This document shows positions 49,301-57,675 of a stretch of DNA of 64,000 bases, one piece after another; the first letter of the stretch is position 1; every line of letters begins with the position of its first letter. Below the pieces are notes generated by a model. The model saw only the letters and a list, made by a program, of their open reading frames with translations, was not told the origin of the DNA and made no database searches. The stretch comes from Amoebophrya sp. A120 (lineage: Eukaryota; Sar; Dinophyceae; Syndiniales; Amoebophryaceae): contig CAJINV010000012.1 of the NCBI GenBank assembly GCA_905178155.1, positions 3,467,144-3,531,143 of the forward strand, in the 5' to 3' direction. A program made the position numbers and the translations under genes.

Positions 49301-50642
49301 CTTGACCAATTTCTCCAGTCACTTGACAGGTATAGAGTAGAACATAATGATAATAGCGAACGATTGATCATGGTGCGACGCGGCTGATATGTTTTATGGA
49401 GCTCTTTTTTTTTAGTTGGAATTGTACTCCTTTACGCTCCTGCACATAAATCATTCTCAACATCGTTCAAAATCCAGAGTGAATCAAACTTCCCCACAGC
49501 TACCAAGGAGATCCACGCGCCACCAGGCTCGGCGAACCCAGAGCAACAGCTCACAAGCCTCCAGGAGACCTTCTGGGCACAGAATCTGAGAACCGTGTTT
49601 TCTCTCCCCGCTCGGTACCTGAATTTCCAGAAGGAAGCACTGATCCTTCCGGATCTCGGGTCTTCGTCAGCTGCTTCCGCATTCGTTTTGTCGTCCTCTA
49701 GTTCCGGCGGCGGCGACTTGATCTTCATCCGGCAAGAGATCATTGACCAACTATTGGACTTCTTCAAAAACTTGGCCCTCCGCTGTCCGGGTATCAAAAG
49801 CAAATGTGTCTGGGTCTGGAAAGTAGACCTCGTGATGCTACAGTATGCTGGATAGGCTAGGGGCTCTCAAGTGCAGCAAAGCATGACAAGTTTATTTTAC
49901 CTGACGCCATTTTATGCGTAGCACGCATGAAAAACTGCGTTTTTGCATGACGAAAAACAAAGTGGCGCCTTTGCTGGCCGTGCAATACAGATTTATTTTC
50001 AGGGCTACAAGACATGCAACAAAAATTCAACTTTTCATCCAGACCCAGACATATTTGCAATGCATACCGGGCGTTTTGTCGCAGTTCCTGTCCGCGTATC
50101 CAGAGGATGTCTTCCGTATCATCGGCGCCATGCGGCTGGGCGAAACCGCAACAAACCACGAAGCCGTGATGAAGCAAACGAACACGTTTTTGGAGCTTTG
50201 CGTGCAGGTGGTGATGAGGGGGGGAGAAACAGAAAGTGAAAGTAGAGAAACGCCGCTTGATGCAAGAACTCCAGGAGAGCAGGGCGCCGGCGAGCAGGAC
50301 CGAAATCAGAAAGCAGCTTGTTGGTGGAAAACAGACGTGTTTCTGAGACACTGTTTCGCCCCGATATTCCAGCGGCTGTTGGCAGAAACCACGACGGGGA
50401 CAACCGTTGTAGGCAGCACGACGAATAACAGCAGCAAAACCCCGGACGCAAAACGCGCATACACGGAAATCGGGGTGTTGGTGGCGCGGGATGCGGGCAT
50501 TTGGGGAATCGCGAACGAGATTTTGACTGCAGCTGGGCTGAATGTCAGCGGGTTTTTGGAAAAATACCGGATTTTCGAAGCTGGAAGTAGAGACTACGTG
50601 CCTATTGGAAAACATTTTGCGGACGAAATGTTTCGGCTGTAG
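40326..50642 (+). CDS. Exportin-T-like tRNA export receptor (importin-beta family)
   Basis: Predicted Ran-dependent nuclear tRNA exporter, an all-helical HEAT-type protein. The model has 24 exons, 5028 nt, 1675 aa: 22 introners and one GT-AG intron (49330-49499, GTATAG...CCACAG). N-terminal HEAT-like LEQAIVLLFGPHTPQRQEAE, then QIQYYCLMRLDQNVEQS and REIYFWATAFSDIFD. Later segments that recall exportin-T are KEFIPWVEAVKVWNQTTIQT (about 360), a CCDVFDALLKRK helix pair, HVEFLEYQKHLKNYLKVLLK (about 760) and RKRVAYNFNKFVKKIRSSL (about 1078). The protein is much longer than typical exportin-T (roughly 960-1100 aa) because of Ser/Thr/Asn/Gln-rich insertions, for example 41750-41860, 42650-42830 and 44450-44640. 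It could be another exportin, but the family level is solid. ATG 40326 is the first in frame and follows no open upstream frame. Confidence 0.72.
40440..40629 (+). mobile_element. Introner, family A, diverged
   Basis: TSD ACACG perfect. Starts TATGCACTGCAGCAAAAGTTG, ends ACAACTTTTGCACAGGATA. Removal gives ENFVNTHHLATFT. Confidence 0.85.
40695..40952. mobile_element. Introner, family B
   Basis: TSD AGTAC perfect. Starts TATCAAATGCAAAAATGTC, ends ACATTTTTACATTTGATA. Removal gives EQIQYYCLMRLDQN. Confidence 0.92.
41073..41227 (+). mobile_element. Introner, family A, forward
   Basis: TSD TCTGT perfect. Starts TATGAAATGCAAAAGTATCG, ends GATACTTTTGCACAGGATA. Removal gives KFDLSLSKANKNK. Confidence 0.92.
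41271..41545. mobile_element. Introner, family B
   Basis: TSD ACTAC perfect. Starts TATCAGATGCAAAAGTGTC, ends CACTTTTGTAATCCATA. Removal gives LSFIYYKCVVLDY. Only 38 nt of exon separate it from the previous introner. Confidence 0.92.
41964..42225. mobile_element. Introner, family B
   Basis: TSD GACAC perfect. Starts TATGGATTGCAAAAATGTC, ends CAGTTTTGCACTTGATA. Removal gives AFRLDTAEKRNRAS. Confidence 0.92.
42329..42639. mobile_element. Introner, family C
   Basis: TSD AAAGC perfect. Starts TATCGAAAGGAAAAATCCCC, ends GGATTTTTCCTTTTGAGA (GAGA in place of GATA). Removal gives MNVLGKPLVESSS. Confidence 0.88.
42834..42989 (+). mobile_element. Introner, family A, forward
   Basis: TSD CGCAA perfect. 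Starts TATGAACTGCAAAAGTATCG, ends GATACTTTTGCACAGGATA. Removal gives IAANNARLLNLQSD. Confidence 0.92.
43057..43380. mobile_element. Introner, family C
   Basis: TSD TTGAG perfect. Starts TATCAAAAGGAAAAATCCCC, ends GATTTTTTCTTTTCATA. Removal gives FIPWVEAVKVWNQ, a conserved-looking exportin segment. Confidence 0.92.
43465..43614 (+). mobile_element. Introner, family A, forward
   Basis: TSD AAAAA within longer A-runs, so its exact edge is ambiguous. Starts TATGAATTGCAAAAGTATCG, ends GATACTTTTGCACAGGATA. Removal gives IERRKKNEEQSLRL. Best empty-site reference for the nested insert in 34632-35036. Confidence 0.88.
43668..43932. mobile_element. Introner, family B
   Basis: Flanks CTGTG/TTGTG (4 of 5). 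Starts TATCAAATGTAAAAATGTC, ends CACTTTTGCACTTGATA. Removal gives VSTCGSENNPGFP. Confidence 0.88.
43990..44295. mobile_element. Introner, family E
   Basis: TSD TCCCT perfect. Starts TATGCCAGCCTCAGAATGG, ends CATTCTGAGGCTTTCATA. Removal gives NQTTSLFPVCCDVF. Confidence 0.92.
44682..44834 (+). mobile_element. Introner, family A, forward
   Basis: TSD CTGGA perfect. Starts TATGAATTGCAAAGGCATTG, ends GCTTGTTTTGCACTGGATA. Removal gives DLWLEKKVEVVDSL. Confidence 0.9.
44888..45208. mobile_element. Introner, family C
   Basis: TSD GAAAT perfect. Starts TATTACAATGAAAAATGCCC, ends GGGCTTTTTTCACTTTGATA. The interior is inverted relative to 42329-42639. Removal gives AVLEIYVNLRKKLG. Confidence 0.9.
45507..45771. 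mobile_element. Introner, family B
   Basis: TSD GGAGG perfect. Starts TATCAAATGTAAAAGTGTC, ends CACTTTTGCATTCCATA. The second perfect-TSD introner compatible with GT-AG (GTATCA...TAGGAG). Removal gives NSVEEFLSEFFREV. Confidence 0.92.
45952..46219. mobile_element. Introner, family B (ATATG subtype)
   Basis: TSD CCTCT perfect. Starts TATCAAGTGCAAATATGTC, ends GATATTTGCGGTTGATC (GATC instead of GATA). Removal gives RSGPLFTRQLLRPV. Confidence 0.88.
46293..46449 (+). mobile_element. Introner, family A, forward
   Basis: Flanks GGCGC/GGGGC (4 of 5). Starts TATGCATTGCAAAAGTATCG, ends GATACTTTTGCACAGGATA. A GC-AG splice is possible here. Removal gives FVMRMALPSWFSVH. Confidence 0.88.
46565..46701. 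mobile_element. Introner, family A, short
   Basis: Flanks ACGAA/GCGAA (4 of 5). Starts TATGCATTGCAAAAGTATCG, ends GCTTTTGCATTGCATA; 137 bp, the shortest complete element. Removal gives LKVDEQIVFRWIQQ. Confidence 0.88.
47482..47630 (+). mobile_element. Introner, family A, forward
   Basis: TSD TTTGA perfect. Starts TATGAAGTGCAAAAGTATCG, ends GATACTTTTGCACAGGATA. Removal gives AISDLIVKYKVIVE. Confidence 0.92.
47700..47971. mobile_element. Introner, family B (ATATG subtype)
   Basis: TSD TTGAA perfect. Starts TATGCATTGCAAATATGTC, ends CATATTTGCAGTTGATA. Interior hairpin CCCCGTCCAAG / CTTGGACGGGG near 47816-47838. Removal gives KSLLKNVLQFFVEN. Confidence 0.92.
48555..48764. mobile_element. Introner, family K (single copy)
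   Basis: TSD TTTAA perfect. TIR TATCCAAGAAAAAAACATTG and its partner CGTTTTTTTCTTGGATA. Removal gives LLVLTEKVHSQFEA. Confidence 0.92.
49116..49265 (-). mobile_element. Introner, family A, variant 5' end
   Basis: TSD GACTT perfect. Starts TACGAGCTGCAAAAGTATCG, ends GCTTTTGCATTCGATA. Removal gives EAISDFMATQFDDI. Confidence 0.88.
49792..50066. mobile_element. Introner, family B (ATATG subtype)
   Basis: TSD CCGGG perfect. Starts TATCAAAAGCAAATGTGTC, ends CATATTTGCAATGCATA. Removal gives ALRCPGVLSQFLSA. Confidence 0.92.
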
Positions 50643-51404
50643 ATCATGGTGGATTTTGTTGTAGGAGGTGTTGAATGTTTTAGTCGCGAAGCCTGTTTTC
50701 CCGGCACCAGTGTAGTTTGACAACGTCTAATATGCGACGGCGATTCCACCCGGCGCGAGTAACAACAACAACAAGACATAGTGCAGCAGCTGCACACGAA
50801 GATGCGTCCAGCTGTTCCTTCACCCCAATTATTCGCCCGAAGACAGAAGTGGCATTGCTCTCTACTTCTGGTGACTGTTGGTAATAAGTTTATAATCCTC
50901 GGAACGAAACAAGTTGTAAGATCCAGATCATCACGCTAAAATCTCAATGGGGCATCACGACCTTTGAAGATGCCATGGATGAAAAACCCGGAGGTATTCT
51001 TCCCTCATCTAGTACTTGCTTTGGATGAAATGCCACTTTGTCCCCGTTGTTCCACCAGATCGCGATAGCTGTTTTTTGGTTCTCCTGCCCAGAAATACCA
51101 AACCCATGTCGGATTCCTTTTTCCTCGTCATCCTCGGTGTGCAAATTTGCGAGCAGGAAGAGTGAGAGTGTTGATATTGTCGAGCAGGGTTTCGTGCAGC
51201 TACATGCCTACGGCTCGTACTACGACAGTCGTGATCCGAACAAGAAGAAGTGCGGTCAGCAATTCGAATTCTTTTTCTTGAACGACTCTTTCTGTGAACG
51301 GCACTGCTTAATACCTGATTCAACGTCCGTTGAGGACTCGAAGAAAAGTAGTACAATAGTTCATTGCAGAGAGCATGCAGGAGCATGGTATCCTTTGATA
51401 AAAT

Positions 51405-51720
51405 GAAAGCGTCAACCGTATGAAAAGGACAGCAGGAGCACAACTTTCTTCCTCCTGCCAATTTTCTGTGTCTTCCTCTTTTGGTGAAGTGGATCTTTGC
51501 TAAAATCGGCTTGCACATCCAGTCGAACTTTTTGCGGAAACAAATTCGATCGGTTCTTCCATATCGCTGCACTTAATCCGCCTGAGAAGATGAAATATCA
51601 AATGAGGATCTTAAAAATAGCTCGGCTCACACGAAGATGGGCAGTTCCTCATCGGTTTAATCCAGGACCCTCAGCCTCAAAATTGTGTCTTCTAGTACTA
51701 GCTGTTATCCGTGTGACCGC
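51405..51720 (+). repeat. Dispersed repeat, copy 1 (5' part)
   Basis: Matches 60260-60560: GTGGATCTTT, GCATCCAGTCGAAC, AATCCGCCTGAGAAG, ATATCAAAT, GGTTTAATCCAGGA, CTCAGCCTCAAAATTGTG. Confidence 0.75.
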
Positions 51721-51780
51721 AGTATATGTACACGAGCGCAGCCGTGCCGCTTGCTGTAGCAAGGGCCACAGACTCTAGAG

Positions 51781-52110
51781 CAGGGGAAGGAGGTGAGTGG
51801 GAAAGGAGGGAAAGGGGAAGGGAGCGAGCGGGAGAGGGGGGACGCAGAAAAGAGGGGGGGAGCCCGAAAGGGGGGGGGGAGGGGCAGGAAGGTGGAAGGA
51901 GGGGGGGAGCCGGGAAGGCGCTGCCAAAGAGAAGGAGAGAAAGCAGCAACGGGCTAAAAGGAAAGGGAGAAGAGGAGCAAAGACAAAGACGTGGAAACAG
52001 GGGAAAACGCTTTAAAGAGGGGTGAGCAGCAGGGGGGAAACGGGGGGTAATGCGAAAAAAGACGGGCATGCCAGGGCAGAGAGGTAGAGAGAAGAGCGGA
52101 AATAGGAAGC
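51781..52110. repeat. Polypurine (G/A) tract
   Basis: About 330 bases that are nearly all G or A on the + strand, with many GGGG runs (for example 51855-51890). Long open frames on both strands here are composition artefacts. Confidence 0.85.
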
Positions 52111-52269
52111 AGGCGGCATTGATGGGAATTCGGGGGGTTTGTTCCTCACGGTAGAAGGAATTCTCCGGACATGAGGTTCCCAGATGATTTCTGATAAGCA
52201 GTCTACGGCGTACTGCTCCACAGGAGGAAGCTTTTAGTAGAATTCCGTGCTCCGTCGGGTCATGAATCT

Positions 52270-52530
52270 TATCGTATCTAGTATGTTCCACATCGGTTTA
52301 ACACGATGCGCAGTCCCTCATCAGTTTACTCCAGGATCCTCAGCCTCAAAATGGTGTCTTCTCGTATAAACCAAAGAAGAAATCGGCTTGGAAAAAGTTA
52401 CGCACACGACGACCCCACGCAAGGATCCATCTCGGAAATGAATTCGATCAACGAAGATAAGATCTGCGCAAGAAGTATACTCAAAGGCTTTGCCATCTGT
52501 CGGTCAAGCAAGTACAACGAAGCATCGGTA
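52270..52530 (+). repeat. Dispersed repeat, copy 2 (3' part)
   Basis: Shares TCCAGGATCCTCAGCCTC, GATCTGCGC and CTCAAAGGCTTT...GCCATCTGTCG with 60530-60720. Covers the 3' half of the unit. Confidence 0.75.
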
Positions 52531-52811
52531 TAGAAAGATGAATAAGCTTAAGCTGCAGAATGATCCATCGCTATCAGGAACGAGTGACAACATTTAGAGC
52601 TGTAGAGCCCTTGGCTCCTACGATTAGCCTCTCATCCTTCAGTTAGTTTATTTTGGTGCATTGGAAGCGAATCTGATTTAACGCAAAGAATAAGTATTCT
52701 TTCTTGTCTTGTGCTACGCTGGATCGAAATCATTTGTAAAAAAAAGCAACACTACTTTTTTTCCTACCACGGAAGCTACGAACTCAGACTCTGAAGCCAT
52801 CGACAGTTTTG

Positions 52812-55233
52812 ATGTCTACGAAGGCAGTTGCAGTTCGTTCCAGTGAAAGTAGAATGTTGGTTACCACGAAAAACAAGGCGTCTGGCGGCCACGTCATGCT
52901 CTCGGCTCTGGCCGTGTTGGGGGCCGCGTACTCCGCGCCCGGCCTTGTGAACGGTGCGGGCTTGCGCCCCGCAGGTGCGACATCTAATTCTGAAGATCCG
53001 CCAGCAATCCGCGTATATCTTGGACTTGGCGGAAGCGTCGGTGGGACCTTGCCCAGGAGGCTCGACGCCTCTACGGCGGCACGTATGCTACACGACATGG
53101 CTTCGGGGCTAGCGCTAGTGCCAGCAAATGACAAAATCGTTTACAACGGCCTTGCATGTCAGACTCAGACAGTTGATAGTTTGTTGCAGGGCCGTGCGGA
53201 GGATTTGGGCACTATCCTCCCACCCGGCACTGAGGAGATTAACTTATTCGCTGGAATGCCGGACTTGCTTGAGGAGATGCCTGCCGAAGGTGCGAGCCTT
53301 GGCCTTCCTGTCGATGGTGCAATGGATGATGAAGGCCAACTGGAGCAAATCTGCGAGGTCTTGCAAATCAACGCGGAGGACTTGCTCGAGGATCGGTACG
53401 CCGCACGGGCTAGAAAGAAGCACAAGCTCTCGGGAACTAAACTCGAGGACTATCTCGCGCATCTGCGCACGCAAGCGGAAGAGCACGTGAAGCGCACTCT
53501 TCCGGCCATCGGCAAGGAGAAAAACCCGGAACGCAAATTGGACCACCAGCGCAAGTTGGTCAAGCTCATTTTTGCTTGGCGGAATTTAAACGGGTCCAAG
53601 GGCTGGGCGGGGTTTCCGGATATTGAGGAAACTAGACTGATTCAGATTAGCGCCTTTGCGATTATGGCGCTCTTCGGACACGCGCGAGCCAGCGAGCACG
53701 GCCAGAGCTACCCTTTTTTGTCGCCAACCCAGCTCGCGTTCAGCCACTTGTGTAGGTACTACGTCTTAGTGAAAGGGGAGTTTCGCGACGCTTTGAAGTC
53801 TGCCTGGGTCGCCCCGTTACCGGAATTCCCTCGCGCGGATCTTCAGGCATCGGATCATCCCCGTCGGATCTTCAGGCATCTAATAACCAACGTAGGTGGA
53901 ATCGACATGAGCATGGCTGCCCTCGAACGATCCGCGAAGCGCTTAATGGAGAACGCAGCCCCCCCTCTCTCCCCTGCTGCTGACTGGGAATCACTACTAC
54001 TACTAACGAAACAGGATCAAGCGAGGGTAGCAAGCTATCTAGAGGACATCGAAGCGCTGGCGTCCAGAGTCGAGCTTGGCGGTCCCGTCCGCTTTTTTGA
54101 TGTCGATGGCATACTGATAACGGCAACCCGAGTGGGTTGGTCCGAAGAGCAAGAAGACGTCGACGAGTTTGCGGAAAAGTTCCACTTGGATGCTACCGGG
54201 TTTGGGGATCAACATAGTGAACATTTGCTCACATATGACCAGATCCAGTCCGCGCGCGCGCACGCCGTAGAAGTAGAGTATGGATCTGTCAGGATTGAAA
54301 TCGTCAAAGTTGAAATGATTTGCGGCCATGCATAAAATGCAAGGCATAAAGTGCCTGCCTTGCCGGGATGGCAAGGGGGGCAGATTGTGAGCCTATTTAG
54401 GGTTTGGGATAGAGCTGCTAAAAGAGCATGACAAAAGCAGTCTTCTGTGCCCAAACAGCATGACAAATTGGATTCCGGTGCTCCGAAGATTTGTCATGCG
54501 CCGCTTGAAAATTGGGCTTCCAACTGGTATCCATTTTATGCATGGCAAATCATTTCAACTTTGACGATTTCAAGCCTGACGCTTCCATATAGAACAAGGC
54601 AAGTCTAAGTTCGGCCAGTTTGTGCTCGAGAAGCTGAAGAGCGATCTGGATGAGAAGGTGGAAATCATCATGAGAGCGGAGAAGGCTCGTCGCTGCGCTT
54701 CTTCGACCCATGAGCCAAACCGGGAAGCTACAACTACAAGTGAAGCGAATACGCAGCCCGCCGGTCGTACGGCGAGTACTACCGTGCTGTCCCAGACCAA
54801 GGCCGCTGTCAAGTTCAGGGCCAAGCGTGAGCGACGGCGTCGGGTTCGGCAGTACGCTTCTTCGCGCCGTGCGGTATGGATTGTAAAAATGTCTGGGTCT
54901 GGAAGAGTGCGCGATTTGTCATGCAGCTTTTCCATGACCCATGAGATGACCATGAGGTCTGGAATGCAGGTTCTAGCATGACAGATTCTGTGCGATCTCT
55001 CTCATGCCTCTCCTGCATGAGAAACTTCCTCCCGACTTGCTCTGGTAATCATGCAGCACAGATTTTTGCATGCTTTTTACTTCAATTCAATTCAATTCAG
55101 ATTTAGCATGACAAGTTGCAATCTTCCAGACCCAGACACTTTTACATTTGATACGCAGGTCCTCCGAGCACTTCTCGTGAAGCGGTTATTTCCCCAAGCG
55201 GGTCAACGTCTGAAGCCTTCCTTTGAGGCGTAG
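52812..55233 (+). CDS. Unknown protein with N-terminal hydrophobic segment
   Basis: Exons 52812-54278, 54595-54874 (or 54873), then from 55159. The open frame begins with TTG at 52809; ATG at 52812 is the start. A hydrophobic Ala/Leu segment near residues 28-50 (VMLSALAVLGAAYSAPGLVN) suggests a signal peptide or anchor. The middle is helical and mixed-charge (KLEDYLAHLRTQAEEHVKRT, AFAIMALFGHARASEH). The C-terminal 100 residues are Arg/Lys-rich. No family recognised. Two endings are possible: strict removal of the last introner plus 5 bp ends at TGA 55224-55226 (1815 nt). GT-AG splicing from 54874 (GTATGG...ACGCAG) reads RRAVLRALLVKRLFPQ and ends at TAG 55231-55233 (1821 nt). Confidence 0.65.
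54279..54589. mobile_element. Introner, family E
   Basis: Flanks TAGAG/TAGAA (4 of 5). Starts TATGGATCTGTCAGGATTG, ends AAGCCTGACGCTTCCATA. Removal gives VEVEQGKSKFGQF in frame. Confidence 0.88.
54875..55153. mobile_element. Introner, family B, diverged flanks
   Basis: Starts TATGGATTGTAAAAATGTC, ends CACTTTTACATTTGATA. Flanks TGCGG/CGCAG (3 of 5). It contains the microsatellite-like TTCAATTCAATTCAATTCAG at 55080-55099. Its flanks now allow a GT-AG intron one base earlier. Confidence 0.82.
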
Positions 55234-55559
55234 GCCTTCGGAAAGCCTCTCTTATTTGAACTTGTTACGCGATCTATCTCCTTTCGAAGAATTTCCTTTT
55301 GTTTCCGCACAACAACCAAAAGAGCACTGCGCCACTCATTGCAGAGCTTTGTAGGTTTATGGTCAGGCCGTAGCAAGAAGTCATGGCGTTCTGAAGAAGG
55401 AAAGAGTTGTGATGTTTGCGAGGAGCTCGCGATGAAGAGCTGGCGAATGGAGGAGAGTTCTTTTGATCTTGATCGAGAATTACTAAACATTCATCTCGTC
55501 TTAGGCGACGAGGACGCCGACGAAAAAGAAGAACGACGAACAAAAAAGTAGCTTCCAGC

Positions 55560-56170
55560 CCTCCGCAATTTTTTGCCGATCACGAAAAACAGTTTGACGC
55601 ACTACCGAACCACGAACGCAGCGCCGTTTTTGCGTTTTTTGCCTTCTTCAGGATATTGATATATATTATAAGGAGCAGCTACTAAAGATAAAGAAAATCA
55701 GTTAGCAAGATATTGCAGTGCCTGAAGTTCAGGCAACAGGTACAGCGTAGCTCAGGTAGCGCCAGTGACTAAAAAAGTCAGCGCCTGAAGTTCAGGTAAC
55801 AGATAGCAAGCTAGCAGCAGTTAGTTTACTAAAAGAAATTCTGTGACGGTGCCGTTGCGTGTCCCGATCATGTTCAAGAACTGCCAGCACTAAGGACGCG
55901 CGACGCACCACCGAACCACGAACGCAGCGCCGTTTTTGCGTTTTTTCCCTTCAGGATAAGGGGCAGCTACTAAAAAAAAATCAGTTCGCAGGATACTTCA
56001 ACGCCTGAAGTTCAGGCAACAGGACAGGATAACTCTGCAGGTAGCAGCAGTTACTAAAAAAAAATCAGCACCTGAAGTTCAGGTAACAGGATAAGCAGAA
56101 GTTAGTTACTAAAAGAATTCCTTCGATGTCGTTGCGTGTCCCGATGTTCAAGAACTACCAGCGCTAAGGA
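55560..56170. repeat. Duplicated block with CCTGAAGTTCAGG motifs
   Basis: The block ACCGAACCACGAACGCAGCG...GCGTTTTTT...CAGCTACTAAA occurs twice (from about 55605 and 55910). Each copy contains two CCTGAAGTTCAGG(C/T)AACAG motifs, near-palindromes with one central base. Each ends with GTTGCGTGTCCCGAT...TTCAAGAACT. Confidence 0.8.
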
Positions 56171-56379
56171 TATGATCAATGTGTCGTCGTCGTAGAAGTT
56201 TATCGGAAATTTCGAATTTTCCATGGCTCGGAACCTCCCAATAGAATAGCTCGCCAGAAAATTTTAGTTGATTTCACTGGGGAATGATTTTCCTTTCCGG
56301 GCACCTGACCGCGTCCGACACAGCTACATCGCCGGGCAAAGCGGTCCGACTACACCTGCGGAGAAGTTGATGTCCCACC

Positions 56380-56970
56380 TTTGGGCCGCCCAAAAGTGAA
56401 AGCTAAAGCTTCAGGTTGAAAAAGTGAAATCTCGCTCAGATTTCACTTTCTGAGAAGTTGAGGCAGTCGTAGTTTTGGTCGTTTGTCAAAAAGTGAAACT
56501 TCACTGAGATTTCACTTTTTGAGCGCATTTTTTGAAAGATCTCACTTTTGGGCCACCCCGCCCAAGCGTGAGATTCCGAAAAAAGTGAAATCTCACTGAG
56601 ATTTCACTTTTTTTCAGTGCCGCACTGAAAAAGGGGTGAAATCTCACTGAGATTTCACTTTCTGCACTGGAGCCCAGTGCGCCATGGAAAGTGAAATTTT
56701 TCAAAAAGTGAAATTCCAGTGAAGTTTCACTTTTGGAAAGTGAAATTTTGGAAAAAGTGAAATTTCACTGGAAAGTGAATTTTTTCAAAAAGTGAAGTTT
56801 CACTTTTTGAAGGTCTCATGTTTTAGCCGCCCAAAAGTGAAATTTTTCAAAAAGTGAAACTCCACTGGAATTTCAGCCATTTCTCAGTGGCGCACTGGGC
56901 TCCAGTGCGGCACTGGAGCCCAGTGCGCCACTGGGAAATGGGTGAAATTCCAGTGGAATTTCACTTGCGT
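56380..56970. repeat. Dense array of AAAGTGAAA / TTTCACTTT palindromes
   Basis: More than twenty copies of AGTGAAA or TTTCACT in both directions form nested hairpins, for example AAAAGTGAAATCTCACTGAG with its complement. A second palindrome, CACTGGGCTCCAGTGC with its inverse, lies near 56895-56930. No coding frame is supported. Confidence 0.85.
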
Positions 56971-57675
56971 CGCCGGCGTAGAAGTTTATCGGAAATTTTG
57001 AATTTTCTTCAGGCGAAAATTTTCTGAATGCCAGCCCAGCATCGTGAGTTGAAAAAATGACGACCAGGATCGAGAAGCGTACAAAGGTCCTCTAATCAAT
57101 CGAGATGATCAGATCCACCTCGCGCACTTCACAAAGGAGCGAAATTGAAAATCGCGGTCAATAAAAAAAGAAGTATAATTCGAAAATGAACTTGAACCCA
57201 CCTTTGAAACAAATGCAAAATCCTTGAAGCTGCATCGAGAATTAATTTCAAGTCAAAAGAAGTAAAAGATCAAGCTCAAGATCCTTTTTGTATGTTGCGA
57301 TCTCTAACACATGGCACACATGACCACAAACCTTGAGTATCTATGAGTGGTTGTGCGCTGTGATCTCCATGTATGATGTTTTTTCAAGAGATTTTCCATA
57401 GCTTTATAAAATCCAAAGTTGAAGCTTCCTCGCACAAGAAAATGAAAAACGAACCTGCTTCAGTTTCAGTAAACTTTTGCGTAGCTGCTTCTAGCTCTAT
57501 TCACAAGACCACTTTCACATAATCAAATTAGATTTTTTGTTCGTATCATACACGTGCTTCTTCATCTTCTCGAGTATTCTTTCATTACAACTCTGAACTT
57601 TCCTCTCCTTGTGTTACTCAATATTTACTTCGGACTCGCTCGTTCGTGTCGCAAAGAAACACCAGATCGCCCACC
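56971..57675. other. Intergenic, upstream of NTF2-like gene
   Basis: No gene or repeat recognised; AT-richer towards 57675. The following start has a good CCACCATGG context. Confidence 0.5.

Larger units (their letters stand above)
50643..52811. other. Intergenic with dispersed repeats
   Basis: No supported gene. Contains two partial copies of the dispersed repeat described at 60260 and a polypurine tract. No introner. Confidence 0.6.

Noticed and set aside
51698-52291. 197-aa - strand frame rich in Pro/Ser/Leu
   Set aside because: Composition artefact of the polypurine tract; no domain, and no coding signal at its edges.
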